From positions 343,206 through 407,205 of the forward strand of contig VZQC01004719.1 in assembly GCA_009823505.1 (NCBI GenBank): a stretch of 64,000 bases of DNA, written 5' to 3'. Position 1 is the stretch's first letter. The number at the start of each line of letters is the position of its first letter. The stretch is from Rhizomys pruinosus. Lineage: Eukaryota > Chordata > Mammalia > Rodentia > Spalacidae. The position numbers were made by a program, and so were the translations under genes. Shown piece after piece: positions 1-11,716 of the stretch. The notes beneath the pieces were generated by a model. It saw nothing but the letters and a program-made list of their open reading frames with translations, did no database searches and was not told where the DNA came from.

Positions 1-884
1 AGAGAAATGGGTCTATAGTTTCATTTCTTGTTTGTGTCTTTCCCTGATTTTAGTAAGTAGCGTAGAATGCTGGCTTCATAGAAGGAATTTGGGAGAAGTC
101 CCTCCAGTTGTATCCTTCTAAACAAAATTATAAGTAGTAATGGTTGTAAGTCTTTAACGAAATATTTTTAGAATTCTGCCGTGAATCCAACCGGGCCTGG
201 GCATTTTTTGATTAGGAGGATACTTATTATATCTTCAATTCCTTCCTGTAGCTATTGGTGTATTTAAGCTGTTGATCTTTCTTGGTTGAGCTTTGTGATT
301 CCCAGGATTTCCAGATACTACATTTCATTTCTTCTAGGTTTTCAAAACTTAGTATAGGTTTTTGAAGTATCCTGTATTTTTGTCTGGATCTTTTTTTTTT
401 GTCTGGATCTTTTCAATTGTCTGTTGTGATATTGTCCCTTTCATCACAGATTCTATTGATTGAAGTGGTTCCCTCTTTCTTTAGGTTAACTCGGGCTAAA
501 GAGGTCTGGTCTAATCTGTCTTATTTCATCAAAGAACCAACTTTTTGGTATTGGATTTTTTGTATGGTTTATACATTTGTTTCTTTTCATATGATCTCTG
601 TCTGATTTTCTGTTTTTCTTCTTGTCTGCTGCGTTTAAGGGTTCATTTGTTGTTGTCTCTCAATGATTTGTTACAGCTGCAGTGTTAGATCGTTCAGCTT
701 GTGCTCTTTTCTGTTTTTTATATTGTGGGCACTTAGAGCTTAAACTTCCCTCTTAGGAATTGCTTTAAGAGTGTCCAATAGATCTTTGCTGCTGTTGTTT
801 ATAAATCATTGCATGGTCAGTTCCAGGAATGTTTTATTCTTTGTTTTTATTTCTTGCTTGACCCAACTCATTATTCAGGAGAGT

Positions 885-934
<50 letters not shown>

Positions 935-1690
935 CTGGTGTTGATATTGAGGTTATTGCACTGTGGTCTGATACGAATGCATGAGATTATTTCAAACCTT
1001 TTATATTTGTTTATATTTGTTGAGTTTATTTCCCTATGTCCCAGTATATGGTCTTATTTTGGGAGAAATGTTCCAATGAGGTGCTGAGTAGAAAGTGTAT
1101 TCTCTGGTTTTGGCTGAAATATTCGGTAGATGTCCTGTTGAGGTCCATTTGGTGTAGTTGGTGTCATTTAGTTCAGATGTCTCTCTGTTTAATCCTTTGT
1201 CCTGTTGATTCTGTCTAGGGGACTTAAAGGGTATTGAAGTCCCCTAGTATTAGTGTGGCTGGGAGTTAATCTGTGCCTTGAGATCCAGAAGAATTGCCTT
1301 TATCAAGTTGGTGCACCAGTTTGGTGCATATATATTTATATTGTGCAAATCTTCATCGTCAATTGTTCCTTTAATAAGGGATGTAATGGGCCTCTTGGTC
1401 TCTGTTTGATTTCTTTTTGCTTTGAAGTCTATTTTGTCTGATATTAGAGTAGCCACACCCGCTTTCTTTTGGTACCATTTGCTTTTTGCTTGGAATACTT
1501 TCTTCGAACCCTTCACCTTAAGTTGGTGCCTGTCCTTGAATTGAGATGGGTTTCCTTGTAGAACAGCATATAGATGGGTTTCTGTTTCCTAATCCATTTT
1601 CTCCCCAGTCATATGCCGTTTGATTGGGCGAGTTTAGCGCCATTAATATTTAGAGGATTAACAATTGGAAAGATGGAATGTTTGGCCTTC
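1..1690 (-). pseudogene. L1 ORF2 remnant: endonuclease domain and start of reverse transcriptase region
   Basis: ORF2p of L1 makes the first-strand nick (APE-like endonuclease) and reverse-transcribes the RNA at the target. The clearest stretch is 1250-1516 on the minus strand, which carries KKAGVATLISDKIDFKAK followed by DLHNINIYAPN, the typical L1 endonuclease segments. The part left of about 900 would be the spacer and early reverse transcriptase region and is heavily disrupted. A run of 46 T at 889-934 interrupts the frame. Reading frames are broken by stops, so no functional protein is expected. The 3' portion is outside the window. Confidence 0.85.
889..934. repeat. Poly(T) run, 46 bases, inside L1 ORF2
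   Basis: Uninterrupted T tract within the L1 coding remnant. It probably grew by slippage after insertion. Similar shorter tracts are near 2286-2307 and 3068-3094 in the same element. Confidence 0.95.
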
Positions 1691-1735
1691 CTCACCCTTT
1701 AGTTAATCCATTTGGACCTTCTAGCTCTTTGAATT

Positions 1736-2900
1736 TTAGCTCCTATGGTTAATGTTTTTTGATTCTTTTCCATAGGGTAGTTTGAAGGATTCGTTGCTGC
1801 CTCTCTTCTGCCTTTGAAATGCTTCAAGTATTTTATGAAGAGTTGTTTTCCAGACATGTATCACATCAATCTTGTTTATGTCAGGAAGATTTTTCTCTCT
1901 CCTCAAGTATAGTCGACATTTTTGCTGGGTAATAATCTGGGTTGGCATCCATAGTCCCTTAGCACAGGGAATGCTTTGCTGCCATGTTCTTCTTGCTTTC
2001 CCATGGTTTGAGGCGAGAAGTACAGTTGTAATTCTGAATGGGTTTCCTTTGTATGTGACTTGTCTTTCTTTTGTGGCCCCTGCAGATTTTGTCTTTGTTT
2101 TGGGCATCTAGCATTTTAACTATGATATGCGTGGGGTGTTTCTTTCTGATCTTGTCTAATTTGGGGTCCTATGTGCTTACTTGTATTTGTATGGGCTTGT
2201 CTATTTATAGTTTGGGAAAATTTTCATATATTATTCTTTTGAAGATCTGATCAATTCTAGTTCTCTTGAGATTCTTCTCCTTCCTTTTTTTTTTTTTTTT
2301 TTTTTTTGGTTTGGTCTTTTCATAGTGGTCCCATATTTCCTGGTTGTTCCAACTTTTGTGTATTTTTATAAATTTTGTCAATAATCTTATTTGAAGCTTT
2401 TTAAAATTGCTCTGTGGTTATCGTTCCCAGGGTCTGATAATATTCTTTGCTCTTGCTTCCTCCATTCTACTTCTGAGCTTTTTCCCCTTTTTTCTTCTTG
2501 ATTGATTGAGTGTTCTAATTCTTTTTTGTTTCCTCCTGTGTTTTCTTTAGTAACCATCCATTTCCTTTTTGAGCTTTCTCAATCTCTTCTTTGTGCTTCT
2601 CAATCTCTTCTTGGTGTCCTTACTTCGTTTGAGTTGGCTTCCTTTATTCAGTGTTTCTACTTCCATTCGAAGTGTTTTTTTTTTTGTCCCTCTAGTTCTT
2701 TCTGGAGTTGTCATTCTGTTCCGTTAGTTGTCTTTCCGAAGTTTGTCATTGTATCCCTCTAGGTCTTTTTGAGCTTTTCATTCTCTACTCTTTAGTTCTA
2801 TAACTTCTTCTTTATTTTCTTTAATTTCTCTGCGTATGTCTGTATTTATTCGTCTAAGCTCTGTTCTTGGGTCTCTCCTCCAAGGGGAATCCCATTGTGG
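1736..2900 (-). pseudogene. L1 ORF1 remnant (RNA-binding protein)
   Basis: ORF1p is the trimeric RNA-binding chaperone of the L1 particle. The open minus-strand segment 1736-2107 matches its C-terminal domain: KERQVTYKGNPFRITT, then KARRTWQ, then LPDINKIDVIHVWKTTLHKILEAF. The expected 'PARL' segment is altered. The coiled-coil N-terminal half (about 2150-2900) is visible as purine-rich minus-strand sequence but is frameshifted and carries a poly(T) expansion near 2286. The stop near 1737 is followed within about 50-100 bases by the ORF2 region, the normal L1 spacing. Non-functional. Confidence 0.8.
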
Positions 2901-3226
2901 CTATCTCCTCCAGGTTTGGTAGGGCGTGGTGTGGGAGTATCCTGTGCCTTTCGCATGTTGTCCCTTCGTCCATTGTCTTGGCAAATGGATTTCCCTTTTG
3001 TGGTTAAAGTCACAAACGACTTTTCACTTTATTAGTGGATGGTTTGCTTGCCTCCTTCCGATGCTTTCTTTTTTTTTTTTTTTTTTTTTTTTTTCTTCTT
3101 TTTTATCGGTGTATTGACTTGGCTAGTTTTCAGGCTTTCAGTTTGTGGTATATATTGGATGTTGGAGGCCTTAGTTAGTCTTCTCTTTCTGTCTGAAGGT
3201 TCCTCCAAAAGGTTGACCACTTGGAT

Positions 3227-3251
3227 CTTAGCAATTCACTTGGCGCAGGCG

Positions 3252-3285
<34 letters not shown>

Positions 3286-3627
3286 GGGGGGGGGGTATTG
3301 TGTGTTGCCTGATCTAGCCGCGCCCCGGTCCCTCTGGCCCGGGACCCCGTAGACGGGTTCACAGCGAGACGCCCTCCCAGCTGCCCCCCGCAACACCCCG
3401 CCTAGAGCTCAGGAGCTGTTTACCTGGCCTGGCGCGTTATGGCGTCTCCCCTGCGACCCCGGTTCCCGCCCACAAGTCCAGCCGGGACCAGAGCAGAGGG
3501 AAACGCGACCCTGCTCACCCGAGCGCGGTCCCTCTGGGCCGGGGACCCCGTAGACGGGTTCACAGCGAGACCCTCTCCCAGCTGCCCCCCGCCAGACCCC
3601 GCCTAGAGCTCAGGAGCTGTTTACCTC
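3227..3627 (-). promoter_or_regulatory. L1 5' UTR promoter monomers (two 200-bp units)
   Basis: The sequence beginning GGTCCCTCTGG recurs at 3327 and at 3527, exactly 200 bases apart, and the block CCTAGAGCTCAGGAGCTGTT recurs with the same period. The region is strongly GC-rich and has many CpGs, in sharp contrast to its AT-rich flanks. Tandem ~200-bp GC-rich monomers at the 5' end are the known internal promoter layout of rodent L1. The outer monomer (about 3427-3627) looks complete; the inner one is interrupted by a poly-G expansion. Confidence 0.8.
3254..3295. repeat. Poly(G) tract, 42 bases with one T interruption
   Basis: G run from 3254 to 3284, a T at 3285, then G to 3295, inside the L1 5' UTR. 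It can form G-quadruplexes on the plus strand. Length is likely unstable and prone to sequencing error. Confidence 0.95.
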
Positions 3628-5660
3628 CTGTTTGATTTTTTTCTTTGGATTAAGGCATCATATATAGAATGCACCATTCAAGATCTATATCCAGGACAGT
3701 TGAAAATTAGTATGCAGTTTACTTGTATGGAATGTACCACCTGCAAAGATGATTTAAATGCATATTCTTGGGTTTAGCTTCTAGAGATTTAGACCTAGTA
3801 GGGTAGGAATTAAATCCAACAGTCTTCAGGTTTTTTTGAGCACTCTTTGGGTTGGACTGGAAACACTGCTTTAACTTAAATAAAGCTACCTTTGTTTTAA
3901 GCTTCTTTCTACTGCAGTTAGAACTTGAACTATCTCTAGCAACCTCTTAGATCCTGATTCCAGAAAATTTTTGTATTATAGACCCATTTCAGCTATTGGG
4001 GAGTTGGACTTTGCATTTTGATAAGCTCTTAGGTAGATTAATACAGGAAACAGTGGATTTAGATACATCTGGATAGTTAATTAGATTCACTGCAATCCTG
4101 AGAAAGAAGGGAGTATAAGACACAGACAAGGAAATTTTAGATGGAGATGTTAGCATTATTGGGAGGATAATGATGAAGGCTGACATCTTGTACTGGAGTT
4201 GGGTAAGGCTGGCATTTAGGTGAACAGAGGAGGTTTCTCAATGATTCTAGAGCTGTTTGGTACAGATGAAAAAGATTAAATCTTTATTTGTTTAAAACCA
4301 TTTTGAAACTCATTCAAGTTTTAGATTTGTATGAAGTATTTTTTTTTGTTGATGAAAATAGATGGTTTCTGCATTCTCTCTGTTTTGAAATTATGTACAG
4401 ATTGGCATAGTTACAGTTGTTGAGTTGTTGAATGATACAAAAAGAAAAAAAGTGCCTGATATTCCTCAGGTAGTCAAGATCTGTAAACCTGGCTACAGAT
4501 GCATTTTGCTTGGTCCAAATGATCTCAATTAAGATTAAAGTTTCAAGCAAAATCTAGGAGCAATATTCTTTGAATGAGCTCTCAGTCTAGAGGAATGAGT
4601 TTGGTTATTTTAAGCATCTACCAAGCAGAATGAATTTTACGAAATTATATTAGAAAATACAACCTAATGGACGCATTTCTAGTCACTTAGCAAGATAACT
4701 GTTACAAAGATAAATACTAAAACTGTGTATTTAATTGACAAAAGGACATTTATTGCATTAGGAAAACATAAAGTTATCCTGCAAAGTCACCAACACAGAG
4801 TTGTGTCTCATTAATTCCAAGGAGACACTGTACAAATTTTATGTTAATTTTGACAAATTAAATTTCTTAGTGTTTTAATTTGGATTTTGTAATCTTTCTT
4901 GCAAAGTAACCATTTAACCTCACAAATGCTAGCTTTGTAGTAATTAATTGGTATTTAATTCTCTTATAACCACTAAGTTATAATCTCTGGATGGATTTTT
5001 ATTTCAGTTAAAATAAATGCTCATTTTAATTAAAAAATCTTTTTTTTTTTTTTCAGAATAGTGTCAGTGGGAGTTTTCCCAATGGGATAGTGAGCTTGGC
5101 CATTCTTTTTGGTCTAACTAAGTTCTTAAGTGATCTCCTATCAAGGGCAGCAAAGAATTTGAGTTTCATTTCTGCAGAAAGCTTTACTGAAGTTTTGTTT
5201 CTTTCTGAAACACAAAGTCAAGTTACATACATTCTCCCATCCATCCATTATGGATGCTGCTATATAGAATAATCATTCATTTTATGACATTGTATGTGAT
5301 GAGCTAAAAGTATGTGAAGATCTAGACAGTACTGCCACTTACTGAATAGGGAAAATCATATACACTTATTTACTCATGTTGTATCATGCTTTCTGAAATT
5401 TCCATGAGGAGAAGAATCATATAGGGCATCTATTAATACCAATTCCTGAGGCTTTACCTGGAGATTCTGATTTACATAGTTTGATTGGAGTATTGGGATT
5501 TGTGTTGTTGTCAGGGACCTAAATATGTTCTATCATCAAATAGAAGAATGTGTTCATACTATGATGCAGAAAAAGATAACGTAGAAACATTTTTGTCTAA
5601 ACAAAAATATTGATAATATTCTCAACTTTGTTCCTTAGAAATCCTCATTTGTATGAGTAT

Positions 5661-5661
<1 letters not shown>
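3628..5661. other. No gene or repeat recognised
   Basis: AT-rich sequence with no long open frame and no SINE or L1 signature that I can see. A T-run at 5040-5053 is the only simple repeat. Confidence 0.5.
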
Positions 5662-5714
<53 letters not shown>

Positions 5715-5731
5715 TATGTGTTTGTGTAGAC
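5662..5731. repeat. (TG)n microsatellite
   Basis: Alternating TG for most of 70 bases, with TA interruptions near the right end. Confidence 0.97.
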
Positions 5732-5823
5732 TGTACATGGATGTTGAACATGCATGTGAACACCAGAGGAAAACTTTGGGTGTCATTTCTAAGGAGGGTC
5801 AACCCCCCTTTTTAGAAGAATTT

Positions 5824-6057
5824 TGGGGGCCTAGAGAGATGGCTCATTAGATAAGAGCACTGGCTCTTCTTAACAGGGGACAGGGGATAGGGGACAGGGT
5901 TTGATTCCCAGAACCCAAATGGTGACCAACAACCATTTATAACTTGAGTTCCTGGGAAACCAATGCTCTCTTCTGGCCTCCATGTGTATTGCACACATGT
6001 GGTGAATTTACATATATGCAGATAAAACACTGATACACATAAAATTAAATTTAGGAA
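5824..6057 (+). mobile_element. B2 SINE
   Basis: tRNA-like head (AGAGAGATGGCTCA...AAGAGCACTGGCT), then the 'cagaacccaaatgg' segment, tail with CACATAAAATTAAA. A GGGGACAGGGGATA expansion interrupts the region just before the B box. Confidence 0.85.
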
Positions 6058-6063
6058 AATATT

Positions 6064-6500
6064 CTTCTTGAGACAAGTTCTCTCACTGACCTGTAATTCA
6101 TCAGGTAGGCTAGGCTAGCTGGATAGAAAGCCCCAGGGATCTGACCATGTTCACCTCCTCAGGACTGGGATTATGAGTGCTTGGCACTATGCCTGGCATT
6201 TTAAAAATTATTTTTATGTGTATGAGTGTACTGTCTGCATGTAGGTTGGTGCACCCATGTCATGCAATGCCGTGGAGGTCATAAGAGAGCTGGAACTGGA
6301 GTTAAAAATGGTTCTTAGCCACCATGTGGGTGCTGGGAAACAAATCCTGGTCCTCTGCAAGAGCAGTCAGCGCTGTTAACTGCTGAGCCATCTCTCCACC
6401 CCCAATGCCTGGCATTTTTTAATGTGGGTTCTGGGGATTTAACTCAGGTCCTCATACTTGCAAGGCAAGCACTTTATTAACTAAATTATCTCCCCATCTG
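6064..6500 (-). mobile_element. B4-type SINE (ID head fused to B1-like part), split by a B2
   Basis: The left part (6064-6203) is the B1-like reverse half (GAGACAAG...TCTCACTGACCTG...CTGGGATTATGAG). The right part (6405-6500) is the tRNA-like head in reverse (CAAGGCAAGCACTTTATTAACT). The halves are separated by an inserted B2. The same family is seen in plus orientation at 49160-49376. Confidence 0.7.
6203..6404 (-). mobile_element. B2 SINE nested in B4
   Basis: Reverse B2 ending in CTGAGCCATCTCTCC. It is flanked by the duplicated target ATGCCTGGCATTTT (near 6189-6202 and 6406-6419), showing insertion into the older B4. Confidence 0.88.
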
Positions 6501-6757
6501 AGAACACTTTTAAAAATCCTAATAATAATAATACTCCTAGACCAATCAAGTCATAATCTCTAATGTCAGAATGAGGGGCTAGTAAATCACTGTGTAGAAA
6601 ATGGTAACAGTATACTGTGTTGCAAGTAATGAACAATAAGAAATTCATTGCTTACCATAAATTGCAACCCTTAGTGTTTCTAAATAGGAGGCCTAGAGTC
6701 TAAAAGTTTTATTTCTAGTGAGTTATAGGTAGAGTTGATGCTCCAGGCTCAGGGAAC

Positions 6758-6917
6758 AACTTTTTTTTTTTTTGTCTTTTTGAGACAGGGTCTCCTTGTA
6801 GCCCCAGCTGTCCTGGAACGCATTCTGTAGACCAAGATGGCCTGGAACTCACAAAGATCCACCTGCCTTTGCCTCCTGAGTGCTAGGATTAAAGGCGTGC
6901 GCCACCACGCCTGGCTA
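6758..6917 (-). mobile_element. B1 SINE
   Basis: Reverse B1: T-run, GTCTTTTTGAGACAGGGTCTC, then GCCTCCTGAGTGCTAGGATTAAAGG and GCCACCACGCCTGGC. Confidence 0.92.
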
Positions 6918-6929
6918 GAGAACATCTTT

Positions 6930-7161
6930 TAAAACTATTTTATTTATTATTTCTATTTTACACATATGATTGTATTGCCTGCATGTATGTAATTGTACCA
7001 GTGTCATACAATTCCTGTGGAGGTCAGAAAATAGTGTTGGGCTCCTCTGTAACTAGAGTTACAGAAGGTTAGCTGCTATATGGGTCCTGGGAATTAACCC
7101 AGATCTTCTGCAAGAGCAGGCAGTACTCTGAAGGACTGAGCCATCTCTGTACCCCCAGAAC
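6930..7161 (-). mobile_element. B2/B3-type SINE, diverged
   Basis: Reverse copy with GCCTGCATGTATGT, GGAGGTCAGAA, CTAGAGTTACAG and a degenerate GACTGAGCCATCTCTGTACCCCC end. Confidence 0.85.
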
Positions 7162-7206
7162 CTATTTTGAGGATGAATGTTCTATAGGAAGGTAAATATA
7201 AGGGGT

Positions 7207-7838
7207 GCATTGTATTTCTGTACCTGTGATAAAACACTACAACCATGGAATGTACAAAAGGAAGGTTTTATTTGAGCTTATGATTATAGAAGATCAGAGT
7301 CCATCATGTACGGAGCCATGGTGGCAGATGTGGCCAGAGTAGAAGGAGTGATACCAGCATAACTGGTGTGGTATCACACCAATCACATCTTCAAGCAGAA
7401 ACAGGAAGCAAAGAGATACTGGAAATCTGGCAAGGGTTAAAAACTCTCTAACTCTACCACTAATGACATGCTTCTTAAAGTGAGGCCACATCTTCTAAGA
7501 CCTCCTAAAACAACTGGGACAAAATTGTCCAAATACTTGAAGCCTGTGGGGGGACATTCTCATTCAAACCACTATATTCCACTTCCTGGCTCCTCTAGGA
7601 TCATGACCATATAAAATGCAAAATGCATTTAGTTCATTTTTAAAGTCCCCACAGTCATTACCAGTCTCGATACTATTCAAAAGTTCAGGGTCCTAAGTTT
7701 CTTCTGAGACTCAAGGCAATCTCTTAACTGTAAGCTCCTATAAAATCAAAAGACAAATGCCATGTCTCCAACATCAATGGAACCCAACATACATTCCTAT
7801 GCCAAAAAGGAAGAATGAGTGTGTCCATGCAAAAGCAC
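7207..7838 (+). mobile_element. Rodent medium-reiterated repeat, DNA-transposon-like (URR1/hAT type?)
   Basis: The block beginning TGTACCTGTGATAAAACACTACAACC and ending with GGGGACATTCTCATTCAAACCAC matches a common rodent repeat that also occurs at 16487-16845. It continues into a segment (TATAAAATGCAAAATGCATT) that often follows this repeat in rodents. The family name is recalled, not checked. Confidence 0.55.
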
Positions 7839-8008
7839 AACTCTCACCTCAAAGGCATTAAAAGAAAGTTTATTCTGGAGCCAAATACCAGTGACCATGG
7901 CCCAGGAACATAGATATGATTACCTCCAAGTCCATGTTCTAGGGTGGTAAAAGTTGTGTTACAGTTTTATAGTAAAAGAACAAAAACATTATGAATCAAG
8001 ACACTTTT
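7838..8008 (+). repeat. Medium-reiterated LTR-like repeat, left part of a split copy
   Basis: CACAACTCTCACCTCAAAGG...TTTATTCTGGAGCCAAATACCAGT is shared with 47864-48200. The matching right part resumes at about 12138, so a 4.1-kb element has been inserted between the two parts. Confidence 0.6.
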
Positions 8009-10099
8009 CTTTCTTTTTTTTTTTTTTTTTTAAAGAAAGACATACCTTTTATTAACGCATAGGTTTGTAATGGCATGTTACCCAAAGGTTTAAAACATGT
8101 CACAGAAACAAAATAAAGAAAGATAACAATGAGATAGTCATTTAGTCAAGGATAATTCATGCAAATAATTCACTTAGGACATTAAAAGTACTTAAAATAT
8201 GTTTTTACCTTTTCTGTTTGAGAATCATTTATCAGGATTTATAATATGCTTCTCCTTTGATTAACTGTATACTATTATTATATTGTGTGCTCATGAAATC
8301 TTAACACATAAATCCTTATCATAAGAAATTTTTTTTAGTTTCCTTATTTTTTTTTATTTTTAAGGGATTCTACAATACAATGACACAGTTGTTTGCAGAT
8401 AACAATGATGTTACTCAGTATGTCATACAATTAAGTAATCGGTGCATTTTGCAAGTATCTATGTCCAAATTTTGAACAACCCAAGGTTCCCATAGTCCAG
8501 TTGGAGAAGCTTGTATGCACAGGCATGTTGATCAATCAGGTGTCCAGACTATATTCCTATAGTCTCATGATTCACCCCTATCTCTCCACAGCCCTTACAA
8601 TCTACCACGCCTCCTCTTCCGCAGTTTGTTCCCTAGGCTTTGGGAAAGGGGCACAAGTGGGTGAGAAGAAAACAGTCTAATTTCTTTGGAGTTGTCATTT
8701 TGGACTCCGGTCTGTTCAGTTTGTTTCCCTTCACGGATTGACAGCTTTCACAGTGATACCCTTTTCAGTCATACTAACAAAGCTCAAGCTATTGGATGTA
8801 CAGGCATTTAAGCAGTACCACTTATTGTGTCAAGCTAAGCTGTGAGCATAGACACAGATGCTTGGATGGTATGCTAATCCGCAAACTGTGGTTTCTCTAT
8901 AAAGGGTGACAAGTTCTTATTGTGGCTTATAACATCGCCTAACCACTAGAGGACATAAGCTTGTGGCATCCGCTGTGAGTTATTCCTCCAAGGAGAGAGC
9001 TAATAGCCAAATAGTTTTGGGATATAATATAGACACTTGGCTGCCACTGTTGCACTGTATCTCCAGGCTGTTGAGGTGTAGCTGATATTTTCGGAGGAGT
9101 CTTGTTTGTCTCAGGGAGACCAATATTTTGCTGTATTGCTGTAGTGGCCTTTGGTAACGCTCTCTAGCATTTCAGAGGCCAGTTGTACGCTAGCAGGTGA
9201 CGTCTCATAACATTTTTCATGCTCACACCAGGTCTTCGACAACAGGGACTTACTGCCTTTCTCCTTGCATATATCCCATTTATAGGCAAAAGGCCTTTAT
9301 AATTTGGGGGGGCGGGTTTGAATCCCCTAGCCAACATCTCCTAGGCAGAATAATTCATTGCTGATGTCAGAGCTTTCCTGTAGTAATATATTTTGCTTAA
9401 TTACACAACTTATAAACACTTTACTATTGAATTTGGCTCTAGATAGAGAAATATCCTTTCACAGTTCCTATGCCTATCAATCAGTTAATACGTTGTGCCT
9501 GTTTTATAGGAAATTACCACCGTAACAATTGGCTCTAGTTTACAGTTTGGGAGTGGTTTCATTACCATCCTGTTTTCCTTTTTTCAAAAAAAAAAAAAAA
9601 GAAAAAAAAAGGGGGGGGAGAGGTAGGAAGGTTTCTCAGCATTAGGGTCCATTATTAACAGTCAACCCCAATATTATTCAGAGAGATGCTCAGTGACCGT
9701 GTCTCAGGCAGTCTGATGTTCCTCATTCCTTAGTGTTCAGATGGGTCAACCTCTCTGCTGACATTCCCCAGTTCATCCTGCACAGCCATAAGTTGTATGT
9801 TTTCAGGCATTTAGATTGGTGACTTTTACCTGTGGGAACATAAAATTCTCCTCCCATTGTTATTTTCAAGATCAGAAAAATTGAAAATTTATCAATAGGA
9901 TTGAAACACAGAGTTTTCCATTTGTATCCCAGAAAGGATAGTACCCCACCTCCCCCCTTCCTCTTTTCTTTTTTTTTTTTTTTTTTTAGGTTTTTGTTTT
10001 GACCTATAGATGCCTAAGTTGTATTACACATACCCATAAGCAGGAGCCAAGGCATAAGCTTTCATTACATTTACCCAAACTGGTTCTCATTGACTGTAT

Positions 10100-10625
10100 G
10101 CTACTTATTTGGGAAGGAAATTTAAGCTTAGTTCCTTTAACTTGTCCTACAAGTAAAGAAAGTGTTATAATGTGATATTGTGTTATTCAGAAAAAATATA
10201 TAGGCCATTTGTATACCTTAACCCGATACAAATTATAAATAAGACCAATTAACATTTTATATTCCCGATTGGTTCAATTGTATTACCATTTCCACCAAAA
10301 CCTACACCTAAATTTAATTAATCTAAACAATTCACTAAGCCATTGAAATATCCTATACTTGGTGGATAAAGCTTGGGCAGAGTTGAGAACCTGCTAAATA
10401 AATTTTACCCAATAAACACTTTGCTCTTTAACGCTTTATGACTGGACTAAGACTTCTACTTATTTGGTAAGTAAAAATTTAAGCTTAATTCTTTTAAATT
10501 GTCCTACAAGTAAAAGAAAGTGTTACACTGTGATGTTGTGTATTTCAGAAAAATATAGAGCCCAACCCAATACTAACTATGAATAAAACAACTAGCATTT
10601 TATATTCCCAGTTAGTTCAAATGTC
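10100..10625 (-). repeat. ~355-bp direct duplication inside the noncoding retroelement
   Basis: The segment at about 10100-10270 (CTACTTATTTGGGAAG...GTCCTACAAGTAAAGAAAGTG) recurs at about 10455-10620 with roughly 85-90% similarity by eye. It sits at the junction between the two large units. Confidence 0.65.
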
Positions 10626-11654
10626 AGTATCTAGCTCCTTTTCTTTTTTCCCAGCACAAGATTCCTGCATATAAAACCAATTTGCAAGCAGTTGTGTCCC
10701 AGCCCACAGAGCCCAAGGCTCCCACCATCTAGCTGGAGGGGCTTGAATGTTCAATCAAGTTGATCAAATAAGTGTCCAGACTATATTGTCATAGTTTTAC
10801 CGTTCACCCCAATCGCCGCTCCTACAATATACCACTCCCCCTCTTCCACAGATTGTTCCTTAGGCTTAGAGATGGGGCACAGGTGGACAAGAAGCACAAC
10901 AGTCTACTTTGTCTGGAGATGTCGTCTTGGACTCTAATCAGTTCTGGCTGTTTCCTTTCATGGGCTGCCCGATTGCCCAGGGACAGGCTTCCAATCCTAC
11001 TAATGAAGCACAAGCGGTTAGATATATATGTATTTAAACATTGCTAGTTATTATGGTAGGTTACTTTGGTATAGACACATATGTCTGGATGGTGTCTTAA
11101 TCCCTGAATTACTTTTCTTTTTCCCCCTGAGAGAGATGACAAGGCCTTACTGTGGCATATATATCTCCTAATCGCTAGAAGGTATAAGCTTGTGGCAACA
11201 TCCTCGAGTTATTTGTCCAAGGAGAGAGCTAATAATCAAATAAAGTTGGGATATACAGACATATGGCTGCCTCTGCTGCACAGTATCACCAAGCAGTTGG
11301 GGTGTAGCTGATGTTGGTGGCGGAGTTTTGCTTGACTCAAGGAGACTAACCTTTGCTTTATTAGTTCAGTGGCCTTTGGTAACACTCTCTGGTATTCCAG
11401 AGACCAACTGTATACTTGTAAGTGCGATCTCGATACAATCCTCCCATGGTTACATTAGGTCATTGACAGCAGGGCAGACCTTACCACCTCTTTTCTTGCA
11501 GATATCCCAGTTTACAGGCAATAAGCCTTAACCTTTTTTTTGGGGGGGGGGGCTTGGGTCCCCTGGCTAGCATCTCCTTGGCAGAATAATCCGATGCTGC
11601 TTTCAGTGCTCTCTTGTATTAATTATATGAACTACTTAAAGTAGTGTTTAAGTG

Positions 11655-11716
11655 TATTGTCTATTCAGAAACAAACACAATACTTTAGTATTGTGTTTGT
11701 TTCTGGATAGACAATA
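11655..11716. repeat. 62-bp near-perfect palindrome
   Basis: Left arm 11655-11684 and right arm 11687-11716 are reverse complements over 30 bases with one mismatch, around a 2-base centre. The arms contain CAGAAACAAACACAATACT and its complement. The equivalent place in the sister unit near 9410-9460 lacks the second arm. Confidence 0.93.

Larger units (their letters stand above)
1..3627 (-). mobile_element. LINE-1 retrotransposon, 5' half with promoter, cut by left window edge
   Basis: Read on the minus strand, the order is 5' UTR (right), ORF1, then the start of ORF2 (left), the normal L1 order. ORF1 C-terminal and ORF2 endonuclease peptides are recognisable between 1250 and 2107. The 5' UTR ends at about 3627 in GC-rich tandem monomers, so the element is not 5'-truncated. 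Stops and frameshifts break both ORFs and several homopolymers have expanded inside it. The 3' part of ORF2, the 3' UTR and the poly(A) lie outside the window, so no TSD can be checked. Confidence 0.93.

Noticed and set aside
809..1087. 92-codon plus-strand frame with a poly-Phe run
   Set aside because: It is the wrong strand of L1 ORF2; the Phe run comes from the T tract at 889-934.
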